A stretch of 6,603 nt of DNA, from assembly GCA_031271635.1 (NCBI GenBank), contig JAISVG010000069.1:1-6603 (forward strand), read 5' to 3'. The position numbers and the translations under genes were made by a program. Positions 1 to 6,197 of the stretch are shown here, piece after piece. Below the pieces are notes generated by a model, which was given only the letters and a program-made list of their open reading frames with translations, had not been told where the DNA came from and made no database searches. How positions within the stretch are numbered: position 1 is the first letter of the stretch; every line of letters starts with the position of its first letter. Origin of the DNA: Erysipelotrichaceae bacterium (GTDB lineage Bacteria > Bacillota_I > Bacilli_A > RFN20 > CAG-826).

Positions 1-1
1 A

Positions 2-790
2 TACCGGGGATATTACTATGACACTGAGACTGGACTTTACTATCTAAAAGCAAGATACTATGATCCAGAGTTAGGAAGGTTTATTTCACCTGATGATATT
101 AGTTTCCTTAATCCTGAGACGATTAATGGGTTAAACTTATATTCATATTGCCAAAATAATCCAATAATGCTTTTCGACCCAGATGGACACTTTGTTTTAT
201 CGATATTTCTAATTAGCTTAGGAATAGGAATTGCTGCCGGAGCAACACTCGGCGGTTATACAGCAATTCGAAATGGGGCTGATATTTGGAGTGGCGATTT
301 TTGGATTGGTGTTGTAACTGGAGCCTTAGTAGGAGGAGCCGCTGGCGCGATTGCCGGATTAGGCGGAGCATTCTTAACCGGTGGGCTTTTATCGATTGCA
401 GGAAAGGCAGTTGCCGACTTAGTATCAGGAGCGAGCTATGATTCGTTTTTAGACTATTTACTAGATGAATGGCAAAACTATGCCTTAGCATTTGCAGTTG
501 GTGGTTTGCTGAAAGGTTTACCGTTAGGAAGAAGTTTTTTAGCAACCGCAATAAGATTTGGCAGTGATGTATTAGCACAACCATTATTCAATCAATTTGT
601 GAACATGGGTCTAAAACCAGGAACACCTTTTAGCGAGACGAGTTACTTTTTTTCTGCAATAACTCGAGGTTTAACGTTTGGTATAAAACCAAATAGCGAA
701 GTAATATCTGAAATGCTGAAATTTGCTTTAATTAAAGGTATAGCAAGAGGATTTTTAAGTGGATTTATTAATAAATTTGTTTTACAATAA
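2..790 (+). CDS. RHS/YD-repeat protein, C-terminal part, with hydrophobic glycine-rich C-terminal domain (5' end outside window)
   Basis: This is the 3' end of a large RHS/YD-repeat gene that is already open at base 2. The first ~60 residues are the conserved end of the RHS core: a YYDTETGLYYLKARYYDP block, then GRFISPDD, NLYSYCQNNP and the closing DPDG (bases 176-187). In this family the core is a shell and the part after the closing motif is a variable, often toxic, domain. Here that part is ~200 residues (188-787). It has no nuclease, deaminase or ADP-ribosyltransferase motif I can see. It starts with a hydrophobic stretch (FVLSIFLISLGIGIAAG), continues with a glycine-zipper-like run (GALVGGAAGAIAGLGG), and later has another hydrophobic patch (YALAFAVGGLLKGLPLG). 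A membrane-active effector is possible but inferred; such segments can also only be a translocation or linker region. The ATG at 167 lies inside the core and is not a start. Ten bases separate its stop from the next gene. Confidence 0.88.
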   Translation, partial: YRGYYYDTETGLYYLKARYYDPELGRFISPDDISFLNPETINGLNLYSYCQNNPIMLFDPDGHFVLSIFLISLGIGIAAGATLGGYTAIRNGADIWSGDFWIGVVTGALVGGAAGAIAGLGGAFLTGGLLSIAGKAVADLVSGASYDSFLDYLLDEWQNYALAFAVGGLLKGLPLGRSFLATAIRFGSDVLAQPLFNQFVNMGLKPGTPFSETSYFFSAITRGLTFGIKPNSEVISEMLKFALIKGIARGFLSGFINKFVLQ

Positions 791-795
791 TAAAT

Positions 796-800
796 AGGAG
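796..800 (+). promoter_or_regulatory. Shine-Dalgarno-like AGGAG touching the start codon
   Basis: AGGAG lies directly against the ATG at 801 with no spacer, whereas 5-9 bases is usual. I find no better in-frame start close downstream, so initiation here may depend on coupling to translation of the RHS gene, whose stop is 10 bases upstream. Confidence 0.4.
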
Positions 801-1322
801 ATGGAAAAGAAATTAGTAAAATGTTTCTATATCAGTATCTTGATTATTATATTTTTATTTGCTTTTGCGCTGGTGATGATTTTTGCTGGAATAGTAAATG
901 TCTGGAAGCAATATAACCAAGGCGAAGGAAGCATATTTTCTGTGATATTTTTTTCACTATTTTTGGTGGCTACATCCATATTGTTTATTATCGTATTAAT
1001 GCCATTTTTAAGAGATTTGCCTGCTGTAAGAAAAGGCAACTTTGAAAGAATGACTGGAACCATCGTACAATATAAAAAAAGGGATCACGATAGTGACATT
1101 TCTACGCACAGCTGGCATCCTATCACAAGAGATGAAATCACTGAAAAAGAGATTGAATTAACCATCATTAACCGTAATGAGAATAAAAATGAAGTTTATA
1201 ATCGCGCAAAGAATGAGTACGATGTCATTCCAGAGTTTTATGGAACCTATACATTCATTTATCTCAAATACACAAAACTGGCTATAATCGGTGACAAAAT
1301 CGAACAAAACCAGAAAAAATAG
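801..1322 (+). CDS. Two-helix membrane protein with soluble C-terminal domain; candidate immunity protein for the upstream RHS tail
   Basis: I do not recognise the family with certainty. The 173 residues have a short basic N-terminus, two strong hydrophobic helices (about residues 9-34 and 44-70), a basic stretch after the second helix (RDLPAVRKGNFER) and a polar C-terminal domain of about 95 residues. That domain begins MTGTIVQY and ends in alternating hydrophobic/charged stretches (FYGTYTFIYLKY, KLAIIGD) that look like beta strands. The plan of two helices followed by a 'TGTIV' strand loosely recalls DUF3592-type membrane proteins, but this is only an impression. The gene starts 10 bases after the RHS stop on the same strand. 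Immunity genes of RHS/WapA-type toxins normally sit there, and a membrane location would suit protection against a membrane-acting toxin. The role is inferred from position. The start is set by the only nearby in-frame ATG. Confidence 0.75.
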   Translation: MEKKLVKCFYISILIIIFLFAFALVMIFAGIVNVWKQYNQGEGSIFSVIFFSLFLVATSILFIIVLMPFLRDLPAVRKGNFERMTGTIVQYKKRDHDSDISTHSWHPITRDEITEKEIELTIINRNENKNEVYNRAKNEYDVIPEFYGTYTFIYLKYTKLAIIGDKIEQNQKK

Positions 1323-1323
1323 A

Positions 1324-1411
1324 TGGTATTCCTATAGTAATGAGGCAGTAGTAGAAACGTATCAATATGATGGGTATAGTAGTTGGAATTGCTGCTGTTG
1401 TTAGCATCGGG
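1324..1411 (+). pseudogene. Possible scrap of an RHS core and tail (decayed)
   Basis: Reading from 1324, the translation WYSYSNEAVVETYQYDGY resembles the segment of RHS cores in which a 'VVxxYxYDxxG' motif recurs. It has no start and runs into a stop within a few codons. From base 1367 another frame gives MMGIVVGIAAVVSIG before a TAG at 1412-1414, and continues GLGRLSNW. That hydrophobic, glycine-containing stretch is similar in character to the tail of the RHS protein upstream. Together they look like a worn copy of an RHS core-to-tail junction with a frame change, as found in orphan toxin modules behind RHS genes. The match is short, so chance is a real alternative. Confidence 0.3.
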
Positions 1412-1442
1412 TAGGGTCTAGGAAGATTGTCAAATTGGTGAT

Positions 1443-1448
1443 AAGGAG
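1443..1448 (+). promoter_or_regulatory. Ribosome-binding site for the 60-residue membrane peptide
   Basis: AAGGAG lies six bases before the ATG at 1455. This is the best-formed ribosome-binding site of the accessory region and is the main reason to believe the small gene behind it is translated. Confidence 0.7.
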
Positions 1449-1454
1449 AATAAT

Positions 1455-1637
1455 ATGAAAATAATGAAAATTATTCTATTGATACTTTATGTTTTGGTTT
1501 TAATATTAGCCCCGTTGGGATTAATATTAGATAATAAGATACTTAGCTTCATTGGTTATCTCACTATGTTTATCGCGATCGTATTATCTCTAATAAGAAT
1601 GGCATTAGAAAAAAAGCACAATAAAAGCCCAAAATGA
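1455..1637 (+). CDS. Small two-helix membrane protein, 60 residues
   Basis: I do not recognise a family. The protein is almost entirely membrane-embedded, with hydrophobic helices at about residues 4-25 and 30-50. They are separated by a short polar turn (LDNK) and followed by a positively charged tail (EKKHNKSPK), which suggests that the C-terminus is cytoplasmic. The start is well supported by an AAGGAG six bases upstream, and the stop is TGA. It follows the RHS gene and the 173-residue membrane protein on the same strand, 132 bases after the latter, with an RHS-like scrap in between. It could be a second immunity protein left from an older toxin module, or an unrelated small membrane peptide. 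Confidence 0.6.
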   Translation: MKIMKIILLILYVLVLILAPLGLILDNKILSFIGYLTMFIAIVLSLIRMALEKKHNKSPK

Positions 1638-2116
1638 TTCCTACTATTTTAGAATATTTAATTAGCAGATAATTGAATAAGGTTTATCATGAGTTAGAAG
1701 ATGCTTAAAGACACAAAAGATTCATCGTGGTGTTGTATCAGTTTATACATGTCAATCTTCCTTTATATGAATCAAGTTATATTAGAATGGCAACTAGGCT
1801 TCTCACTTGTTTTGGCAAATTTTTAGCAATACATTCAAATCAATTTCCTCATAGAAAGGACCTTTACAACTATCAAACCTTGTTTTCATCCATTCTCCCT
1901 TGATTCCATGTATGCGCTTATTCTCCTAATAAGTTTTGAAACTCTATTTTATCTTATTGAGAGACAAGAATAACTACATTTTTATTCCGGCATTATTATC
2001 TTCATCATTAACGAAGAATAACACACTAATATCTAATCGCGTTTTACCATTAATATTAACATTTAAGTTATGATGAAAAGACAAATTAAAGGTCGTTTTT
2101 GTTTTGAGAATTCATC
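1638..2116. other. 479-base stretch with no intact gene; probable decayed coding remnants
   Basis: No complete gene, RNA gene, inverted-repeat pair or convincing terminator is visible. On the plus strand a frame stays open for 64 codons (1709-1900), bounded by TAA and TGA and without a good start; an internal ATG lies at 1787. On the minus strand one frame is open for 45 codons (2111-1977) and again for about 39 codons further on (ending in TGA at 1803-1805), broken by three TAG codons. A third short minus-strand reading starts at 1750 behind AAAGGAAGA and stops after 18 codons. This is what decayed genes at the edge of an accessory region look like, but in AT-rich DNA it may partly be chance. 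Confidence 0.5.
1803..2111 (-). pseudogene. Possible broken minus-strand gene with three in-frame TAG codons
   Basis: Immediately downstream of surE and on the same strand, one reading frame gives a protein-like segment (TTFNLSFHHNLNVNINGK, then TRLDISVLFFVNDEDNNAG). It hits TAG at 1974-1976, meets two more TAG codons about 12 and 18 codons later, then reads about 39 codons (including GEWMKTRFDSCKGPFYEEID) to a TGA. No start codon opens the frame. An ATG at 2115-2113 is in another frame and stops after nine codons. I cannot assign a family. The common frame over about 100 codons suggests one gene damaged by point changes, but both parts are short and the plus strand also has an open stretch over 1803-1900. 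Confidence 0.25.
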
Positions 2117-2878
2117 TTATTCTACTAAATACTTAATCCTTGAAACTGAGATCTTTCTTTCTTTTTTTAAGACAAAATAGTCAGTTTCAGGAATCAGATA
2201 TTCTTCTTTAACTCTCATTTCAATAATAGGTTTATCGGCCTGTGAAATGTCGCGCTGATCCTTTTGTTTTAAAATAAACGGGGAACCAACACCCACTCTT
2301 GCGTTAACGACTTCAGTATGATCGTCAATTGTATTTGGAAAATTAACATTTAAAAAGCGATAGGAGTTATCATTATGATTTAATTCCTCCCTCACAAACT
2401 GCACCAGATATTTATCAAGAGTGGACCATTTAAAACCAGTCACTCGAAACGGATATTCAAGACTGAATGCTACCGCTTTAATCCCAAGAATATGCGCCTC
2501 GATACATGCTCCTACGGTGCCACTTAATGTTAGATCAGTGCCAATATTCTCGCCAATATTAATACCACTACAAACAATATCAATCTTCCGACCGATGATA
2601 TATTTAGCGATTTCATAGTGGGCATAAAGAACACATTGTGCTGGAGTTCCTGTCACCGCAAAGGTCCGAATCGTTCCTTCTTCAAAAACCAAACGATCCT
2701 CAACTATTGACCCTTGGTCCTCACCCATATAGTAGGAACGGCCTTTGGCTGATTGATTTGTCTCTGGAGCTACAATAATTACGTCGCCGACTTGCAGTAA
2801 GGCTCTTGCAAGAGTTTTAATTCCGGGAGATAGAATTCCATCATCATTGGTTACTACTATTAATGGTTTCACTTTCAT
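2117..2878 (-). CDS. surE: 5'/3'-nucleotidase SurE
   Basis: SurE is a cytoplasmic, divalent-metal-dependent phosphatase that removes phosphate from nucleoside 5'- and 3'-monophosphates and in some species from short polyphosphate. It is linked to stationary-phase and stress survival. The 253-residue length is typical. The family's metal-site motifs are all present: NDDG at residues 11-14 (Asp12, Asp13), the NQS of the APETNQSAKGRS loop (Ser43) and SGIN with Asn107. Further family signatures are TGTPAQCV (76-83) and the SGTVGACIEAHILGIKAVAFS block (119-139), which in other members usually reads 'YSGTVGAA'. The start at 2878 is backed by an AGGAG five bases upstream. The gene faces away from the HIT gene across a 45-base spacer. 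No other intact gene follows it on its strand, so it is probably transcribed alone. Confidence 0.95.
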   Translation of the reverse strand: MKVKPLIVVTNDDGILSPGIKTLARALLQVGDVIIVAPETNQSAKGRSYYMGEDQGSIVEDRLVFEEGTIRTFAVTGTPAQCVLYAHYEIAKYIIGRKIDIVCSGINIGENIGTDLTLSGTVGACIEAHILGIKAVAFSLEYPFRVTGFKWSTLDKYLVQFVREELNHNDNSYRFLNVNFPNTIDDHTEVVNARVGVGSPFILKQKDQRDISQADKPIIEMRVKEEYLIPETDYFVLKKERKISVSRIKYLVE

Positions 2879-2883
2879 TTTTT

Positions 2884-2888
2884 CTCCT
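2884..2888 (-). promoter_or_regulatory. Ribosome-binding site of surE
   Basis: AGGAG (minus strand) followed by five A-rich bases and the ATG at 2878. The spacing is ordinary and fixes the surE start. Confidence 0.75.
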
Positions 2889-2895
2889 AAAACAT

Positions 2896-2901
2896 ATTAT
2901 A
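2896..2901 (-). promoter_or_regulatory. Likely -10 element of surE in the surE/HIT divergent spacer
   Basis: A perfect TATAAT reads toward surE. Transcription would begin near 2889, just before the AGGAG, giving a very short leader. I see no good -35 hexamer at the usual distance. The opposite strand reads TATTAT at 2895-2900 toward the HIT gene, so the same bases may hold overlapping -10 elements for both genes. Confidence 0.45.
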
Positions 2902-2923
2902 CAAAATAATGTAAGATAATATT

Positions 2924-3340
2924 ATGGATCATCTTAAAAACTCCGAATGTATTTTCTGCAAAATTGTTCAAGGCTCCATTCCTTGTTATCACATCTATGA
3001 GGACGATACTTGTCTTGCGTTTCTTGATGTAGCGCCTCTAACTACTGGTCATACGCTCTTGATTCCAAAGTCTCATTACGTTAATTTACTTGATACTCCG
3101 TCGTTTCTAATTGCACATCTTAATACGATAGCTAAAAGAATTGCTAGGCATTATCTAGAAGCATTAGGCGCAACTGGTTTTAAAATTCATACTAACGTCG
3201 GAAAAAACGCCGGGCAGGTCGTTAACCATTACCACATTCATATTATTCCTTATTACCCAAAGAATAGTCAATTGAATGAAAAACCGCAATTATCAAATGA
3301 CGCCTTTCAGGATCTTGCTAGCAAGATTAAACTAAACTAA
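2924..3340 (+). CDS. hit: HIT-family nucleotide-binding hydrolase/transferase (Hit/HinT-like)
   Basis: HIT proteins of the HinT/Hit branch are small cytoplasmic dimers that hydrolyse nucleoside phosphoramidates or transfer nucleotides through a histidine intermediate. The 138 residues match the family length. The N-terminal CIFCKIVQGSIPCYHIYED carries the C9/C12 pair that with later histidines binds zinc in many bacterial members. FLDVAPLTTGHTLLIPKSH (33-51) is the second conserved block. The triad HYHIHII has His102, His104 (expected nucleophile) and His106. The usual 'NVGxxAGQxVxHxHxHxIP' context is complete. The start is the first ATG. The ribosome-binding site before it is weak (only a GTAAG-like stretch). 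In Bacillus subtilis hit and yhaM also lie in the same chromosomal neighbourhood. Here hit converges on yhaM with three bases between stop codons. Confidence 0.93.
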   Translation: MDHLKNSECIFCKIVQGSIPCYHIYEDDTCLAFLDVAPLTTGHTLLIPKSHYVNLLDTPSFLIAHLNTIAKRIARHYLEALGATGFKIHTNVGKNAGQVVNHYHIHIIPYYPKNSQLNEKPQLSNDAFQDLASKIKLN

Positions 3341-3342
3341 AC
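3328..3342 (+). repeat. Three tandem copies of TAAAC across the hit stop codon
   Basis: The pentamer TAAAC occurs three times in a row, covering the last codons and the TAA stop of the HIT gene and reaching the yhaM end. A gain or loss of one unit would shift the frame and change only the last few residues. The array is short enough to be chance in AT-rich DNA. Confidence 0.6.
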
Positions 3343-3343
3343 T

Positions 3344-4255
3344 CTAAAGCTTAGGCTTATAAAACGAACGACCATCAAGAGCAAATACTTTTTGGGTGAA
3401 TTCCCCTGGTTCAGTATCTTTTAATGCTTTAGTAACAATATTAATTCTAGAATCAATTAAATCAATTTGTGAAAGGATTAGGGCTTCTAAAGTAAGTGGT
3501 AGCACTGGGCTTCCAAAATCCAACTCTCCATGATGCGATAAAAGCATATGTTCAAGGAGAAGCGGCACTTCGCCTTCGATTTTTAATTCATCTGCAAGCG
3601 TCTTTAATTCCATCGCTCCAAGACTAATATGACCAATTAGCTTTCCAGCTTTAGTGTATTCTGGATTTGTCGCATCTGATAATTCTTCAACCTTCATTAA
3701 ATCATGAATGATGATTCCTGCCATTAATAAATCTTGATTGACACCAGGGTATTCTTTAGCGATAAAAGCCCCAAGACGGCACATTAAGACCGTATGATGT
3801 AATAATCCATACCGATAATCATGATGAATTGCTTTCCCGGCAGGATACTCATAAATCTTGATCTGATATTTATTTACAAAGGCCGTCACAATTCGTTTAA
3901 TGTCTTGATTTTTAATCTGGTTAATGAAAACTTCAAACTCACTAATAAGAGCTTCTTTTTTAACCGGTGCTACTTCAATAAAAAGATCAATGCTACTAAT
4001 ATCGCCTTGCATCACAAAATCAATGCTTAATTGGGGCACTCCCTTATATTCACTTAATTTACCGCTTAAAAGTACCACATTATTAGCAGTAAGAAGATTC
4101 ACAAAATCATGGTTCCATACCACCGCATCCATGGCCTTTTTACTGACATCAACAATTTTTAAAGACTGGTAGGGTTTACCAGCAGTTGTTAGTTTATTAT
4201 CAACTTCTTTTATTAAAAAAGGAACGCTATTTACTTCTTTTTCATTCTTGTTCAT
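3344..4255 (-). CDS. yhaM: 3'-5' exoribonuclease YhaM (OB fold plus HD domain)
   Basis: YhaM (CBF1 family) is a cytoplasmic metal-dependent 3'-5' exonuclease of Firmicutes. In streptococci it trims short stretches from the 3' ends of most transcripts, and it also acts on DNA in vitro. The length of 303 residues is close to the Bacillus protein (about 314). An OB-fold segment spans roughly residues 10-95. The HD domain follows, with GLLHHT (His153/His154), the metal-binding pair His184-Asp185 in IIIHDLMKVEEL, GHISLG (His209), EHMLLSHHG (His236, His241, His242) and Asp265 in SQIDLID. The usual glycine before the lysine of 'HDxGK' is methionine here. The gene starts 14 bases inside the recX end. 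A GGAGG lies 12 bases upstream, rather far, so coupling to recX translation probably helps. Stop is TAG. Confidence 0.93.
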   Translation of the reverse strand: MNKNEKEVNSVPFLIKEVDNKLTTAGKPYQSLKIVDVSKKAMDAVVWNHDFVNLLTANNVVLLSGKLSEYKGVPQLSIDFVMQGDISSIDLFIEVAPVKKEALISEFEVFINQIKNQDIKRIVTAFVNKYQIKIYEYPAGKAIHHDYRYGLLHHTVLMCRLGAFIAKEYPGVNQDLLMAGIIIHDLMKVEELSDATNPEYTKAGKLIGHISLGAMELKTLADELKIEGEVPLLLEHMLLSHHGELDFGSPVLPLTLEALILSQIDLIDSRINIVTKALKDTEPGEFTQKVFALDGRSFYKPKL

Positions 4256-5015
4256 CGTTACTTAAAACCTCCGTGACTGCATCTTTATTATAACCAAGTT
4301 TTAGAAGAGTTACAAATAAGACTTCGTCTCTTGTAACCTGTCTATTTCGTAAATAATCTTGGATTAACTTAACCTCATCATGATAAATAAACGGAATGCC
4401 TTCCGTTATAATGGGTTTAACTACTTCTAAATCAAAACCTCGTTGATAAAAAAACGTAAGTGCTTGTTCGATTTGTCTTTGATACGGTAAATTCACATTC
4501 TTTTGTTTGATTCGCATCAATTGTTCATTAATAATATCGTCATTTTCTAAATCAAACAGGGAAAGAAGGTCTAATTCTTGACCCAGTCCCTTCTCAATTA
4601 ACTTACGTTTAATATAGTGAATACCAAAGCCATTTTGTGCGTAATAACTAATCACATCCCTCGCACATTGTCGGTCATTAATCAACTCAGCTTGTTCTAG
4701 TTCTTTGATAAACTCCTTAATCACCACTTCTGACATTTTGTTAAAGAGTCTTAATCTGATGTCTTGTTTGGTTAATGATCTTGTTTTTAGTAGCATCAGC
4801 AAATTATGCTTAGCCTTGTTCATCTTGTGATCACAAACTACATCATTAAAAAGTGCGACATCAATTTTGCGAGTTCCATTCCTACTAATTTTTTGGAATA
4901 CTGCCTCGCTCAATATGTACTTATGATTTTGAATGACCACGTAATAATAATTATCATGATAACCTAAATCATCAATTAAATATTCACTACCAATATTGTC
5001 GCAGGGCCTTTTCAT
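4242..5015 (-). CDS. recX: Regulatory protein RecX
   Basis: RecX is a helical-repeat cytoplasmic protein that binds RecA or its filament and modulates recombination and SOS induction. The length of 257 residues fits Gram-positive RecX (about 264 in Bacillus subtilis), which has a longer N-terminal region than the proteobacterial form. The first ~65 residues are that region. The RecX core begins at about residue 68 with KHNLLMLLKTRSLTKQDIR and contains the signature LINDRQCARDVISYYAQ (111-127) followed by GIHYIKRKLIEKGLGQEL (131-148). The C-terminal third carries further three-helix repeats. The start at 5015 lies 29 bases inside the glycosyltransferase gene and has no clear ribosome-binding site, so expression probably depends on reinitiation from that gene. 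The next in-frame candidate (GTG at residue 26) would cut into the protein. The recA gene is not in the window. Confidence 0.9.
   Translation of the reverse strand: MKRPCDNIGSEYLIDDLGYHDNYYYVVIQNHKYILSEAVFQKISRNGTRKIDVALFNDVVCDHKMNKAKHNLLMLLKTRSLTKQDIRLRLFNKMSEVVIKEFIKELEQAELINDRQCARDVISYYAQNGFGIHYIKRKLIEKGLGQELDLLSLFDLENDDIINEQLMRIKQKNVNLPYQRQIEQALTFFYQRGFDLEVVKPIITEGIPFIYHDEVKLIQDYLRNRQVTRDEVLFVTLLKLGYNKDAVTEVLSNDEQE
4268..4272 (-). promoter_or_regulatory. Ribosome-binding site of yhaM, unusually distant
   Basis: GGAGG (minus strand) inside the end of recX, 12 bases before the yhaM ATG at 4255. The sequence is strong but the spacing is longer than usual. No alternative in-frame start lies closer, because TAA occurs three codons upstream of the ATG. 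Confidence 0.5.
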
Positions 5016-6159
5016 ATGTTTTCATAATGTTTTTATAGAAAGTCTCAAGTGAGAACTGGGTAATCATGCTTTGAATTCGCGTTGTGATATCATGAATTCG
5101 CGCCTCATTTAAAGAAAAAACAACCTCTGCAATCGTGACAAAATCATGTTCATTTTGAAAAAAGAATCCTGTTTTACCGTTAATAATAATATTAGAAAGG
5201 TTATCATCAAATTTGGCCATGACAATGAGGCCACTGGCCATTGCTTCCATATAAGTAAGGCCCTGTGTCTCTGTCACCGAAGCGTTCACAAAAACATTTC
5301 CAAGACGATAGTAATAAGGTACCTCTTCTACGGGAACTTTACCAACAAAAATAACATGATCTGATAGTTTTAAATCAAGAACTAATGCTTCGAGCTCCGC
5401 TCGTGCTGGACCATCTCCAACGACAATGAACTTCGAATTTAGATGGCCTCGTTCAAGAAATTCCTTATAACCTCTTAAACAAATATCGATACTCTTTTCC
5501 TTGGCAACACGGCCGAGCGAAATAAAGACTTGATCATCTTCTTTTAAATGGTATTTTTGTTTCAAGAGTGTCACTTTAGTTTCATCTTCTAAATGGGTAA
5601 AACGCTTAAAATCAATTCCAGTCGGAACAACATTAATATCAGCGTTTACTCCAGCAAGGTCTCGGAAATAATCTTTGGTTTTATTTGAAGGAACAATTAG
5701 TTCACTAACTTTTCGCACCGCATTTAGTTTCGATAAACGGCGAATGAGGACTCTTGTTGGTCGTTCAAACATTCCTTTTGTTACATAATGGCCATAATCT
5801 TCAAACATTGTATGATATGTATAGACCAAAGGGAGATCAAACTTCTTAGCAATTTTTCTCCCAAAAATCCCCACTCCGGCTTCGGTATGCACATGAATTA
5901 AATCCAAATTAAGACGTTTTAAATACTTTGTCGCCTGAATTGAATTGAGCCATGACATGCGATAACCATAAAGACGTTTTAAAACTAAGCCAGGAAGTTT
6001 AACAAGATCGCCCTCAATCCGAAACTTCCAGTTACGATTGGGAAAAACGACGACTACTTCATGGCCTTGAGCTTTTAAAACCCGATATAGGGTAGAGACC
6101 GAGACCGCAACCCCATTTACATCAGGGACATAGGTATCAGTGAACAACGCTATTCTCAT
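4987..6159 (-). CDS. GT4-family glycosyltransferase, probable 1,2-diacylglycerol 3-glucosyltransferase
   Basis: The best guess is a membrane-surface enzyme that moves glucose from UDP-glucose to diacylglycerol, giving monoglucosyldiacylglycerol for membrane glycolipids or lipoteichoic acid anchors. The 390 residues match the alMGS-type enzymes of Acholeplasma and related Firmicutes (about 400). The N-terminal acceptor domain opens with MRIALFTDTYVPDVNGVAVS and includes LIHVHTEAGVGIFGRK (88-102) and YTYHTMFEDYGHYV (113-126), which are characteristic of this subgroup. The C-terminal domain has NVVPTGID (176-183), SLGRVAKEKS (214-223, Arg217 and Lys222) and the GT4 E-x7-E motif Glu297/Glu305 in ETQGLTYMEAMASG. 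The family also uses other acceptors, so substrate identity is inferred. Upstream, 38 bases separate it from the SDR gene on the same strand. It overlaps recX by 29 bases. No clear ribosome-binding site precedes the ATG. Confidence 0.88.
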   Translation of the reverse strand: MRIALFTDTYVPDVNGVAVSVSTLYRVLKAQGHEVVVVFPNRNWKFRIEGDLVKLPGLVLKRLYGYRMSWLNSIQATKYLKRLNLDLIHVHTEAGVGIFGRKIAKKFDLPLVYTYHTMFEDYGHYVTKGMFERPTRVLIRRLSKLNAVRKVSELIVPSNKTKDYFRDLAGVNADINVVPTGIDFKRFTHLEDETKVTLLKQKYHLKEDDQVFISLGRVAKEKSIDICLRGYKEFLERGHLNSKFIVVGDGPARAELEALVLDLKLSDHVIFVGKVPVEEVPYYYRLGNVFVNASVTETQGLTYMEAMASGLIVMAKFDDNLSNIIINGKTGFFFQNEHDFVTIAEVVFSLNEARIHDITTRIQSMITQFSLETFYKNIMKTYEKALRQYW

Positions 6160-6197
6160 AACAATATTTTACCATCAATAAAACTCAAGTTGTCGTT

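Noticed and set aside
167..790. A separate 207-residue protein starting at the ATG at 167
   Set aside because: The frame is open back to the window start and carries canonical RHS-core motifs before 167, so this ATG is internal.
1974..1976. TAG recoding to extend the minus-strand frame downstream of surE
   Set aside because: TAG ends yhaM and the glycosyltransferase at positions expected for the family lengths, and no start opens the broken frame.
1638..2116. Insertion sequence remnant
   Set aside because: No terminal inverted repeats, target duplication or recognisable transposase motif could be seen in either strand.
3344..3360. Hairpin (AAGC-loop-GCTT) at the hit/yhaM junction as a shared terminator
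   Set aside because: The stem is only four base pairs with no strong T-run in place, and it lies within coding sequence.
6160..6197. Promoter with TAAAAT as -10 just before the glycosyltransferase gene
   Set aside because: No -35-like hexamer at a suitable distance was found, and the 38-base same-strand gap is more consistent with cotranscription from the SDR gene.
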